Shown here one piece after another: positions 1 through 10,133 of a DNA stretch of 14,331 nucleotides; within the stretch, counting starts at the first letter, position 1, and each line of letters opens with the position of its first letter. This DNA comes from Phoronis ovalis (lineage: Eukaryota > Phoronida > Phoronidae): contig JAOXYB010032986.1 of assembly GCA_028565635.1 (NCBI GenBank), forward strand, positions 1 through 14,331, written 5' to 3'. A program made the translations under genes and the position numbers. A model generated the notes under the pieces. The model was not told the origin of the DNA. It worked only from the letters and a program-made list of their open reading frames with translations, and searched no databases.

Positions 1-197
1 TTATTGGCTGAAAACGATGAATAGAGAGTAAATCAAGGGTAAAATATAATGCGTGAACTTAAAGGAAACTCACAGCAACTTGCGTAAACAAGGACCGTCC
101 AATTTGTGTGTCCAAGTTAAGTTTACGCATTTGCTTGAACTTGGACGATTTCCCTGTGTATACACATACTTTTGCACTATATTAGTTCAACTACATC

Positions 198-605
198 ATG
201 AAATGTGCTCTGAGTATCACACAGGTGTGTTCAATTTTGGGAACAATCGTCGGCCACGCCACAACTCTCTCTAATCAATCAATACCGCGGATAGCTTATG
301 TTTCTGACATAAGCTCCATTCGGAAAATAGCTTACTGCATGCATGGGTATCCGAAACTAGAACCTATTACCGTTTATGTGAATTACCGGACATAATACGT
401 CCGTCCATACTAGGAAATACAGGTGGAGCTTTCGATTGCATCTGAAACAACCCGGATAAAGTCACTTGGCAGAATTTTAAATTGCCAAATCGTTTCTTTC
501 GTTGGTATTATCCTCGTCTTCTACACTGCATTTAGCCGATTTTACGAGGAAAAGATGTGCATTTGCAAAGTGAGGAGATTCGAAGTTTTGAACGAACTTA
601 TATAA
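198..605 (+). pseudogene. Possible decayed coding stretch, one frame broken by two stops
   Basis: Two open stretches, 198-395 and 423-605, lie in the same reading frame, separated by a TAA (393-395) and a TAG (408-410). The first reads IVGH, then I-P-R-I-A-Y-V-S-D, and ends TVYVNYR. The second contains a hydrophobic run (NCQIVSFVGIILVFYTAF). The order of a YVSD-like motif, a Y-V-x-Y-R motif about 30 residues on and a following membrane segment faintly recalls the DRAM/TMEM150 (Frag1/Sfk1) membrane family, but that is a loose resemblance from memory. No splice sites tie the parts together. It could equally be chance open frame in a slightly GC-richer patch. Confidence 0.15.
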
Positions 606-2016
606 TGTTTTATCAAATTCCCCAAAGCACAGCGGCTACACACTGAGGCATAAGATTGCGCTACGAGCACTTTGAGAAACAGTTCGGGACTCGTTTGACT
701 CCCTTCCCAATGGATCCTAAGAAAAGCATAAAAGAACTATTATGCCCGAAAAACGATCAACAAAGAAAGGGTGGTTGGAATATTTTAGGTGGTCAGATGA
801 TAGAGGGTATACCGTAACGTAACATCTGACTTAAAGGAAATGCATTCAGTGCCCTACCTGTACCAGATCGCCAGTGTTGATGAGCATGAAATAAGGGTCA
901 GTCAAATATAAAATTTTCTCACAGCAATGCAAGAATAATTTCAAACCAAACTCGAGTTTTACTCATATATATTTGGTGTGTAGAGACAGAAAGAAGTTAA
1001 CTATTAAAAATTTGTTTTAGGTAAAATGTAAGTCATACAGTGATTTTATAAAGATCTGAAATAGCTAGTAGGAAAAGATTATTTGATCAAAACCTTCCAT
1101 GGCTTTAAATATGTAAGAATCAATTTCGACTAAAATGTTTAATAGAATCAATACAATAAATAAACTTTTGTCATTTTACAAACTATAGGTTTATATGGTG
1201 ATGCTGAAATGATTGAAGAGGCGAAGAAGAATAGTTTAATTTGTTGATACATCTCCCTCAAGAGCAAGTGTCCTTTGAACATCTACCAGGGACTAAAAAA
1301 CTAATTTAAATAACAAAAAATTAAAAATAGCAAATTATGCTGCAATTTTCGTAAAAATCGAACACCCACCTAAAATCATGGGACCGTCTCTAGTGGGGGA
1401 ACATCATCTACAGGACGTGAACATTTTCTCTGCTTTTTCAAATTTGTCCAATGTTATCCAGTAGCTAGCTGGACTTAAATCTACGAAAAAAGCGATGTGT
1501 CTTGAATAAGTTATCAATTATTTAACAGTGCTGTAGATTATCCCAGGATTAGAAATAGGTTTACTGCAAAACCGCCTAATATTACAATATATCAATGTTG
1601 TAATATTATTAACAATAACTTCAAGAAGGATGTTTATTATTGTATATAGGATTCAAAACATATCTACAGGGTTTCAATTTAGAAGACATGAATATAATTA
1701 CATTCTTTATGGAATTCATCAGCATTTAAAAAGCTGTGTTTTTGTATTGCGTAGTATGTCGTTTGCAAAAAATATTTATTAATTCTATTGATCCTTATGT
1801 GTGTGTGTTTTTGATATATTATCCATGTTCATTTGGAAATTTCTTAGGATCGGTATATCACATCCTAGCTAGAACTTTTGTACTATCTTTGAAATTGTGG
1901 AAAAAAATGAAAATTCAGCACTAAATGCAAGATTTGAAGATTTTTGTGAATGTATGGAAGAAATCACGGCTAATGTTATTTCGACATAGGTGGCAATGAC
2001 TTGCGCACAGCTCATT
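606..2016. other. Non-coding stretch, nothing recognised
   Basis: AT-rich sequence with short low-complexity runs and the hairpin at 1577-1608. The small open frames here (for example 1736-1924) have the composition of random AT-rich translation. No RNA gene or transposon ends were seen. Confidence 0.6.
1577..1608. repeat. Hairpin with perfect 11-bp stem and 10-nt loop
   Basis: TAATATTACAA (1577-1587) pairs exactly with TTGTAATATTA (1598-1608). No promoter or gene is attached to it. Confidence 0.8.
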
Positions 2017-2145
2017 ATTTGCATGTGAAAAACACTCACGTGTAGAAGGCTATTCAGGTAGATGATCACGTGACACCTTGTTAGAGTGGATATCTCGACC
2101 CGGGATATTTGAACTTCACGTTGTCACGTATTGTCACTTGTGTAG
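2017..2145. promoter_or_regulatory. Cluster of POU octamer and E-box motifs
   Basis: An exact octamer ATTTGCAT (2017-2024) is followed by perfect CACGTG E-boxes at 2037-2042 and 2067-2072 (the second in the extended form TCACGTGA). Then come CACGTT, CACGTA and a duplicated TTGTCAC around 2116-2137. The patch is GC-richer than its flanks. No gene start is recognisable nearby, so enhancer activity is only a suggestion. Confidence 0.25.
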
Positions 2146-2179
2146 TGACTAACCACCGAATGTTATAAAGTCTATTTAT

Positions 2180-2199
2180 TTATTTTAATATTAAAATAA
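2180..2199. repeat. Perfect 20-bp AT-only palindrome
   Basis: TTATTTTAATATTAAAATAA reads the same on both strands. In such AT-rich DNA it is less surprising than the palindrome at 8147-8168. Confidence 0.85.
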
Positions 2200-3376
2200 C
2201 GTTTAGTTTTGCGCTAATAGTATATAGATTATGCGATAAAAAAATCTAACTCGAGCTTTTCCACGAATTATGATAGCATTTAAACAGTAAATCTTCACAG
2301 TTATAATACCGTTGCAAACGATGTTGATAAATATATAATATCCTCCTCTAACTCTATAGTAATGTATTAACATAGTGCAAACAATTATTTCATCTTATGC
2401 CTGTAGATATATTCTTATTATACTCGCATTATTTTGGGCTTCAAAGCGAAGCTGCATGAAAGATAGAGGCTAATAAACGTGGTAGGACCAGTTATTAACC
2501 ATATTATTACAATCAATTACTTATATTATGTCTCAATCTAAAAAAAACACTGCAGTGTTAAATTTTGAAATTGTGTATGTTGGCACATTACCAAGACTTC
2601 GACAAAACCTCGGGATTATATTTATTATCCCGCACCACTGTATTTCATCATGACTAAAAATAGACGGAAATGATACAAAAAATCCGTGACCGTGTAATAT
2701 GCATTGATAATTATTGAAGCTCGACTGTACGATACCGTGCTTGGTCCTCATCAGTTTAGCAAAAGGAAATTTAGAGAAAATCATACATACTTTTAATTAA
2801 ATTTAACTGCTTGAAGTAAAGGAAATCAGTTAGATCTATACATGCAATTTGTCGCGAGTAAATCGGCGAATTGAAAATAATGCACTGTCTATACTTCCTT
2901 ATTTCACATTGTAAAGAAGAGTAAAATTAATTATTCATCTGCTTGCTTTAGCGCATTTTTTAAGGTAAAAATCCCCAAAACGAGGAAATGGATGTTGTTA
3001 TTTTATCATCTAAAATAGCCATAACTCATTGTTGAGACTTTTATTGATGTCACCGCTGTGTTGTTTCTTGTAAGGCGGTGTCTACATTGCATAAATGATA
3101 CCAGGTTTACAGCAGGTATTGATAACTTGCTACAAAGGTAATGCTAAAAAAACCGTGCAAGTTATAATTATCAAACTTTATACTTGAATTTGATAAAAAC
3201 AATTACAGAAAAAATAGAGTATAAATATATCTGAACAAATGTGCTCACAGGCGATCATAATTAAGTGACTATCGACATTTTTCTGAATTCTAGTCAGTTC
3301 AAAAGTTAAATAAAGGTCATATACTCAAATAAGACCAGAAAGCGGAGCATATACTTTTTTAGGTACCATCCAGTAC
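2200..3376. other. Non-coding stretch, nothing recognised
   Basis: AT-rich. The 83-codon minus-strand frame at 2533-2784 is Phe/Ile/Asn rich and shows no motif, so I do not call it a gene. Confidence 0.55.
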
Positions 3377-3598
3377 TCATGACATAACAAGTTTACTTTT
3401 TAAAGGGAGGCTGTGTAAATCCATGCACATGTTGCGAACGAGTAAGCTTGCCAAATCCAAAATTTCCGACGGAGGTAGTGCTTGAACTCCGATCCGATTT
3501 GAGACTATAGCATCTCTTGAAAGTATGAGGGGACCAGCAGATCCAGTATTTAAATCACTTGTGGACAAAAACAAGAAATGTGGCAAAAACAATTTCAT
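3377..3598 (-). CDS. Unrecognised open frame, possible terminal exon or relic
   Basis: The frame is 73 codons and ends in TGA near 3377. The first 13 residues are hydrophobic, but the DNA there reads as a pyrimidine tract ending in CACAAG (ttcttgtttttgtccacaag in gene sense), which is also a fair splice acceptor. After it the protein has a mixed, protein-like composition (GSAGPLILSRD, then ALPPSEILDLASLLVR) rather than the Lys/Asn/Phe/Ile bias of the surrounding AT-rich frames. I do not recognise a family and see no matching upstream exon in the window. Real exon, transposon relic and chance are all possible. Confidence 0.22.
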   Translation of the reverse strand: MKLFLPHFLFLSTSDLNTGSAGPLILSRDAIVSNRIGVQALPPSEILDLASLLVRNMCMDLHSLPLKSKLVMS

Positions 3599-4450
3599 GC
3601 TATGAATACTGTTATTGAACTTTTCAAGTATACACTCTTTCTAGTAAACGAGCTAGTTCCGGTTTTATCTGTCCGTAGCACTCCACAGTATCACAGGTCA
3701 CAATCAAAAAGCTCCGATTAGAGGATTCCGATAGCGTAACTTGTACGGTTTTCCCAAAATGTATGCGTGATACAACTGAATTGAGAGTGAAATTTTCTTA
3801 ATTTTTAGAAATTATTTGAAATCTCTTATTTAACATACCTGTAGATGGGGCTGACTACTGCAAGTGAAGCTAATAAAATAGTTGCGCTGATTGTCGTGTG
3901 TTCATTACAACGCGCAATTAATTTTCAAATTCTTCAGAATTTTAACGTATAATCATTTAGAAATCTATCAGTTTTAAAAATTAAGTAAATAATGAATTTC
4001 ATAATTTATCTCAGGAATTTAGATGTCTTCTACTATTGTTTTATATAAATATATAATTAATTACAAATTTATCTCAAGCATTTAAAATATTTAAGGAAGC
4101 AATGAAAATTCTTCAAATTGATTATACAATCGGTTTAGGGTTTTCACTGATAAAATTTTTTCCACACTTTTCCGCAAATACGTACCGAACGAACTCTCGT
4201 GGAGGAATTTATTTATTAAAACTACTGGTTATATTTATGCTGTTTATCAAAATGACAGATAGTATCCCAGCGGCCGGACTTATTCACACTGACTGTATAG
4301 CACGTTTAGCTGTTTATCACATCAGGTAGCATCATATCCAACGTTCTCTTCTTATACATATTACCCTTTTCTTCTGAGAAAAAATCAAGATTATCAATTA
4401 CGAGCCAAGTTGGTATATACAAAGGGTGCGGGGATTTCATGGCTCACTAA
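3599..4450. other. Non-coding stretch before the microsatellite
   Basis: AT-rich DNA with one 75-codon plus-strand frame (4102-4329) of unremarkable composition. No gene is called. Confidence 0.55.
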
Positions 4451-4644
4451 ATACATACATACATACATACATACATACATACATACATACACACATACAT
4501 ACACACACACACACACACATACACACACACACACACATACACACACACACACATACACACACACATACACACACACACACACACGTACATACGTACATAC
4601 GTACATACGTACATACGTACATACGTACATACGTACATACATAT
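4451..4644. repeat. Compound microsatellite: (ATAC)n, (AC)n, (ACGTACAT)7
   Basis: An (ATAC)n block at about 4451-4490 is followed by (AC)n runs broken by ATAC units to about 4582, then seven perfect ACGTACAT copies at 4583-4638 and a short ATAC/ATAT tail. Every step alternates purine and pyrimidine across all 194 bases; the alternation breaks only at A-A (4450/4451) and T-C (4644/4645). The several open frames reading through it on both strands (Cys-Val-Tyr or His-Thr-Tyr repeats) are by-products of the repeat, not genes. Confidence 0.97.
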
Positions 4645-4744
4645 CGTTATCAATCGTATTAACTTTTCGAGCGCAGGGCGGGTAACGCATATCGGGTTTG
4701 TATAAATATTCTTTCCATACTTTGTCTAGATTGTTTTTAAAATA

Positions 4745-4957
4745 TTAATTAAGTGGCACATACAACTGTTTTAGGCAACGAATTCCATTAGTCAACCAGT
4801 CTAAATGAGAAGAAATTCTGACGTTTTGCGGTTCTACAGTATCTAATTTTAAGCTTGAAAAGGCATCCTCTAGTCTAGTTCTTTCACTCTCATCCATACG
4901 TAATAATTGATATTTGTGTTTGACTAACCCATGAGTATATTTGTAACCCTCAATCAT
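4745..4957 (-). CDS. Unrecognised 70-aa open frame with protein-like composition
   Basis: The frame runs from ATG (4955-4957) to TAA (4745-4747). Its composition is unlike that of random AT-rich translation: charged helical segments (MDESERTRLEDAFSSL at residues 21-36), a stretch LDTVEPQNVRISSHLDWL, and a C-terminus GIRCLKQLYVPLN. An in-frame TAG lies three codons upstream. No signal peptide or membrane segment is seen. I know no family for it. It may be a small gene, a last exon, or a fragment of a mobile-element protein. It sits about 100 bp from the compound microsatellite. Confidence 0.28.
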   Translation of the reverse strand: MIEGYKYTHGLVKHKYQLLRMDESERTRLEDAFSSLKLDTVEPQNVRISSHLDWLTNGIRCLKQLYVPLN

Positions 4958-5018
4958 ATTTAACTAGTGTCACCTTTCACAAATTACAATAAATTAATTT
5001 TAGCAATCACTAGTCAAA

Positions 5019-5031
5019 CCCCCCCCCCCCC
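5019..5031. repeat. Run of 13 C
   Basis: An uninterrupted C tract in AT-rich DNA; it is likely polymorphic and prone to sequencing error. It has no visible function. Confidence 0.95.
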
Positions 5032-5903
5032 TTCGTATAGAGATATTGGCTTAATGTGAATTTTGTCGCTAAAATGGTATTTTTCAGGAAGAGAACATTA
5101 ATGCTTTAGCCAAGGTTATGAGACCTGTTTTGGGAAGTTTCGCCAAACCTACACATCTGTGCGCATGATTGAAAATTTACAAGACGGCAGTTACCTCTAT
5201 AAAATAATCAACATTAATTTAAATGCGTATGTTATGTTTTGCAGTTGCTACATTTCTGTGTAGTTCGGCACATCGTTTTTTAGACATTCATAGATTAATT
5301 TCTTTTGATAGTCGTCATCATCAACTCATTTACCGCTTTCGCAGCATACACACTAACTGTTTTCCTTCAATGTGCTGTATGCTTAATAATCCGTGTAATC
5401 CAATTTAAATTAGGAAACATCTCAATGAAATGTTTAAAAGTGAACGTTTCATTCGGAATTAAAATGAAATATAAATATTTTTTTTTTTAAATTTGTATAT
5501 AATATATATTTGAAAGTATAATGATCCCATCTCACTCGGCATGTACTATGACTAGGGATGGTGCATGTTAGATCTTTCCCATTCATATAAATACCGAAAC
5601 CAAAGGAATAAATGTTAGTTACACTTTTCGGTCAGTAAAAGTTCTCACATTCTTTCTCCGTTTGTCATTTTTATAAAAGAAAAGCTACAAATACTTTATA
5701 TACAACCGGTCTGCACTAGAAAAGCTAATCCTTATCAAAATTTTATGCGCAACTTTTTATTTCATTTTCTAAAGGCCTATTTGTCCTCAAAATAAATCAT
5801 ATAATAATCATTTAATCCATGACGCCTGTTATCATTTAAAGCAGCGAGCAAGCATTATACTATATAATACTTAGTCGGCACTGTAATTATAAATAATTGA
5901 AAG

Positions 5904-5923
5904 ATATATATATATATATATAT
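5904..5923. repeat. (AT)n microsatellite
   Basis: About ten AT units in a row, with no neighbouring gene. Confidence 0.9.
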
Positions 5924-6567
5924 TTAAAAATATCCTTGTGCATTTTTATTAAATTTCATTGGAGCTCAGTTTAACTTGTACTAACAAAAATACATTTGTG
6001 AAATCCAGTTAATGTTTCTAACGACTTATGGCAGTTGCAGTGCATGTAAAAATTAAAGTATTCATCAGAAAGTTGGTCAAAATTCTTTACTGCTGCTACA
6101 ATTAAATATTTAAGTGAAATGTACAAAATGTTGTTACGCAAGTAAGCACATTTTTACGTAGTGACAACGCTGACACTAATACTAGTGATACTACAATTTT
6201 AATTTTGTCGTTTTATTTTTAGTATTTTGTTAATGTCATCTAAATAACGTTGTTTCAACGATGTGGTGAAGCTAAAAATAACATTGTAATTTAAGTTAAT
6301 TATAAATTCATTTATTTACTACTCAGACCATGTTATAATATAATACATTCAAACCAATAATAACACTAAAGGCATAAAAATAAATTATTTAATCATTAAA
6401 GTAGGGGACTTTATCAATTGCAAACAATATGACGAAATTATTGTCATACCTTGCTGTAGACAAAAACAAGTAACCAAAAAATTAGTATGTTATTTATTTT
6501 TAAACTAATTGCACTTGGCTCACGTAGTACATCATTCTCGTTATTAGAATAATAGGTATCACATTAG

Positions 6568-6834
6568 TTATTTCTCGATATAAGTACAAAAAAAACAAAA
6601 ACGGATTGTGCTTGTGATAATGTTAAATTTCCGACTGGTGGGTGCCAGGTGTATTCTGGAGCCAAGAGATAGCTGACACGCGTATCCGCTGTCAAGGGCT
6701 CTTATCCATAATAATCCCAGCTGGTGACCGAGTGATAATATTGGTCCGAGGGCATTTACGTTAGGATTACTTCTTACCTCCTGGGATTTCCATAAACTAG
6801 GATTGCAGAGTAGTCCAACAGGAGTATCAACAAT
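6568..6834 (-). other. Open frame without ATG in a GC-richer island; exon or relic
   Basis: The minus strand is open for 88 codons between a TGA (6835-6837) and TAA (6568-6570), with no Met. It reads VDTPVGLLCNPSLWKSQE, then NALGPILSLGHQLGLLWIR, then SRIHLAPTSRKF, before drifting into low-complexity residues. It contains a consensus donor, GAG|GTAAGA, at about 6772-6777. The plus strand is also open over about 6627-6770. Base composition is near 47-50% G+C over 6631-6860, by hand count, against about one-third in the surroundings. This suggests an old exon or an inserted element. No family is recognised on either strand. Confidence 0.25.
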
Positions 6835-6860
6835 TCATGTCGCGCTATTTCACGATGCTT

Positions 6861-8551
6861 TGATAATACTTTTTTATTTTGAATCTACAGTAATTATTAT
6901 TTACATATTTAAATATCATAATATAAAGTTTAGAATAAACGCTATTAGAATAATAAAAAAGTGAAATTTAAAAATCGACTGTTTGATAAAATGTTAGTGG
7001 CGCATCACCAATCCCCAGGAGTCTAGTATTCATGGATGTATAACGACCCCGAAATGTACATGTGTTACCTATTAAGTCTGACTAAATCTTCAGGTTTTGT
7101 TGTATTACATGTAAGCCAGTTAAAATAATTATATTTTTAAAATTCTATTTTGCACTGATATTATATTTTTGACGGAAGTTTGAATGGACAAGGGCATGTT
7201 TTCTGCAAATGAAGGTGGTGTATATACAAATCCACAGATAAGTAAGCACACAGCATGTAATATCTAGTTATAGAGTTATCAACAACGTGGGGTATAAATG
7301 AATGGGAAAACAGGGACATTATTTTAAAGTATATATATAACCTCCACAGGTGAAATTTTATGTTATGGAAACATTTATTTAAAAACAACGCCGGCTAGTT
7401 TATATTTAGAGGCACTACATCAACGCACCGATCAAAGGGGGTCTGATTTGTCTGATTTGACATACTTTTGATAGACCCCATGGTAAGAACAAGCACGATA
7501 AGGATACAAATGAAATAAAAATCAATATGGAATGAAAACCAAAGATACGTTAATCAAAAATATTAAAAACAGCAACAATTATTGTTGGATAGAATTTTGA
7601 AATATATAACATTCTTCTGAATAAAAAATAGATATATTAGTACAATTTTGGAAATACTGTGAAAAAGACTGTTGTTTCGTAGGAATGTTGTGATGTAGGT
7701 AAAGTGGATTTTGAGAATTATTCGTGCAGCTAGGCTTAACAGGCCTTTCCAATATCAGTTTTAAAATGGTTATCCCTATATGCTGCCCAAATCATACCTC
7801 CTTAGTCTTATTAAATGTTTTATGAGAAAAACAAGATATTTGATTTATAGCCTATAACTGTCGTATGTCTGCATTTGGTTTGCTTTTTCAATCTTTTGAA
7901 CGCGTTCTACTTCTAAACCACTCGTCAAATGTGCTTGCTTAACGCAATTGCATTATTATACATGTTTAAAAAAGATGAAAACAAATACAGTATCAATTCC
8001 TGACTTTATAAATTTTACTAAAATGAGAATGTATACTTGGGTAAATATATTTTTCAGTGACATCCCAGTAATCGGCTTCATATATCGGCAGTGTTTTAAA
8101 GGATCGATAACTAAGTACATTGAATTCGCTCTAAAATCGTAATGTTATTTTTTCAACGTTGAAAAAATCCATTCTCGAGGATCATATCTAATTGCAGGAT
8201 ATTACTACTACTATGTGCTAACATGTGCTAAGATTCATCAGTCGCTATAAATAAACATATCATAGTAGTTACTCATATTTCCGGCATAGCTCGGGATTCC
8301 CTCTCTTGAGTTTCCCCAAATTGAATATTAAATTTTCCTGCTTACACCTGTGCCCCTGTGGTGGGTACAGAATTGTACAATTGTTTATACTTGATTAAAT
8401 ATGAGGAATTCCGAGTAATGAATATCATTAGGAGTAAAACGATCTCTCTTGGACTATTTTTTAAATTTTATTACCAGGATAAAGCTTCACTTGGGCTCCA
8501 CTAAGAATTTTTCTACCAGTTCATGCGGGTACAAATCTTGTATGCGTGATT
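6861..8551. other. Non-coding stretch with minor repeats
   Basis: Contains a 9-bp tandem duplication TCTGATTTG (7442-7459) inside a GGGGTCT/AGACCCC inverted pair (7438-7444 and 7473-7479), the 22-bp palindrome, and a tandem ATGTGCTAA near 8213-8232. A 27-codon plus-strand ORF beginning ATGGACAAGGGC near 7184 is too short to call. Confidence 0.5.
8147..8168. repeat. Perfect 22-bp palindrome
   Basis: The sequence is A T6 CAACGTTG A6 T, fully self-complementary with no loop, centred on AACGTT. It could form a cruciform or be a symmetrical protein-binding site. Nothing else in the neighbourhood explains it. Confidence 0.9.
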
Positions 8552-8803
8552 TTATTTTGAGGAATTAAGTCTTTTACATATCAAAACGGAATCATATCGA
8601 CGGACATTTCCTTTACGTGTATTGGGTTTGGTCAATTTGGTTAAAAAACCCTGAACGTATCTATCCTTTTTATAAACTCTGGATATGATGCCGGATTGGC
8701 ATGAATTCCCATTAACCGCAAACTTTTCTGCAAGTTTCGCATGTATGTTGATGTAATTTGTTTTAAACGTCTTATTTATGCCATACAAATATTGATGATA
8801 CAC
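8552..8803 (-). CDS. Unrecognised 83-aa open frame, low confidence
   Basis: The frame is rich in Lys, Asn, Tyr and Ile, as expected of chance frames in this DNA. Its middle part (KFAVNGNSCQSGIISRVYKK) has a more mixed composition, and an acceptor-like acttgcag lies inside it near 8728-8735 in gene sense. No signal peptide, membrane segment or known motif is visible, and no partner exon is evident. I list it as the least improbable reading of this stretch, not as an established gene. Confidence 0.13.
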   Translation of the reverse strand: MYHQYLYGINKTFKTNYINIHAKLAEKFAVNGNSCQSGIISRVYKKDRYVQGFLTKLTKPNTRKGNVRRYDSVLICKRLNSSK

Positions 8804-9578
8804 TTGTGATGATGTTCCAGAGATATTAAATCATATGATTGTTGTTATTCGCGTTTAACGTGTATAGCAGGATCATAAGTGTTCTTTTGCCCTGTTGTAA
8901 AAGAAATGCTTTAAATAAAAGATAATTTGAAAACGATATAAATGTTATATTTTGCCATACTTGTAGGCTTTTGAAATGAATATGTCCTATTACTAGCTGA
9001 ATCGAAATCATCGAGTAGGAGCATAAAATTAAATCATTTTTCTACAGAAATGAAACAAAAAATGATAGTTAAGTTTTAAATATATATTTCAAATATATAA
9101 AATGTTCTTTACAATTAATAAGCTGTGTGCTACACTAATAATACATAACATTTAGAAGAATACACTTGTATCTCTATAACGTACTAAAAATAACCCTTTG
9201 TTCGACATGATATGCAAAAGAAATTCAATAAAATTTAGTAAACGTTTTCTAATAAAACTAACAATTATCAAAATATTTTCTGATATTAAAAATTATATTT
9301 TTAGTTTTATGCAAACATCTGACTACTTTCTCGTTATTTTAAAATTAAAAATGGAATGAATAAAGATTTTTAACAATTAACAGATTATAATATTAATAAC
9401 AAAATATACATATTGCAAAATGTAATATAAACTTTTTATTCAGCACAATATGGCTTGACAATACGTTACTCTGTTTTACAGAATACAATAACTGGCATAT
9501 AACATATGCGAGGTTGAATAATAACAATAAACTATTCTACTTGATTAAAATAATCATTTTTCCATAGAGGATATGAAG
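8804..9578. other. Very AT-rich non-coding stretch downstream of the cytokine gene
   Basis: The sequence is dominated by A/T runs; the minus-strand frame at 8826-9011 is low-complexity. An AATAAA in minus orientation at 9435-9440 could be a distal polyadenylation signal for the cytokine gene, with no direct support. Confidence 0.5.
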
Positions 9579-9707
9579 CGAGGAAATAAACAAACAATAT
9601 ATTCGTTCGGGATACTTTTTTCGATACCCCGGAAGAATTGCTTTCATTGGCAATCACAATTTGACCCTAAAGGTCACAAAGCTTTCATTGGTTTGTTTAT
9701 ATCCTCG
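9579..9707. mobile_element. MITE-like 129-bp inverted-repeat unit
   Basis: The left end CGAGGAAATAAACAAAC (9579-9595) and the right end GTTTGTTTATATCCTCG (9691-9707) are inverted repeats matching at 16 of 17 positions. The unit has no coding capacity. Inside it are an 11-bp direct repeat GCTTTCATTGG (9640-9650 and 9681-9691) and a TGACC/GGTCA inverted pair around 9662-9676. No clear target-site duplication flanks it, so a non-autonomous DNA transposon is likely but unproven. It lies just downstream of the cytokine polyadenylation signal. Confidence 0.5.
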
Positions 9708-9842
9708 ACCATGCACAGGATACCGTCTATGAAAAAATTAACAATAAATTAAAATTTAACGAGAAAACTGTTACAGTCTCAGGGAAAACTTAAAAATTGC
9801 TTAAATAAATATTAAATACAACTTACATATTAACAATAAATA

Positions 9843-10133
9843 TTTATTTTAACCGGGTTATCCATAGTTTAATTTACGCAAATAAATTAGAAATAAATTA
9901 AAACTATATATACATATTTACAGCACAGCCTCAAGTTTGTATATGGCAGTGGATTCGTATGGAGAATGTGCTCAGATTGTCTTTTTCGCACGTCACAAAA
10001 ATTGTCACCAAGCATACTATTATCACAGATATGTATTTGAGCATTTTCCTTTTAAAAAAGTTCGTTCTAGTATACATAATAGTCCTTGGGAAATCTCGTC
10101 AGAGTGGGTTTAGTGCTGTTAAAAGCTTGTGAT
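9843..10133 (-). terminator. IL-17 3' UTR with AATAAA polyadenylation signal and AU-rich elements
   Basis: After the TAG stop (10134-10136) the minus strand has no further coding potential. The first AATAAA is at 9843-9848, with a variant ATTAAA at 9868-9873. Cleavage would be expected about 10-30 nt further (9813-9833), giving a 3' UTR near 300 nt. ATTTA pentamers in transcript sense lie at 9894-9898, 9883-9887, 9837-9841 and 9813-9817, with an overlapping pair at 9802-9810. Such AU-rich elements are typical of short-lived cytokine mRNAs. In DNA this AT-rich some would arise by chance. Confidence 0.5.

Larger units (their letters stand above)
4958..6567. other. Non-coding AT-rich stretch
   Basis: Holds the C13 run, an 11-T run (5478-5488) and the (AT)n tract. 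The frames at 5223-5490 overlap each other and look like chance. Confidence 0.55.

Noticed and set aside
1577-1608. TAATATTAC, the nick-site nonamer of rolling-circle viruses, in a hairpin
   Set aside because: It lies in the stem rather than the loop, no Rep-like frame or iterated binding sites are nearby, and it is a common string in AT-rich DNA.
2533-2784. 83-codon minus-strand frame
   Set aside because: Phe/Ile/Asn-rich chance-like composition, with no motif and no splice context.
4394-4690. Several open frames of 60-98 codons across the microsatellite
   Set aside because: They are translations of the ATAC/AC/ACGTACAT repeats in different frames, with no unique sequence.
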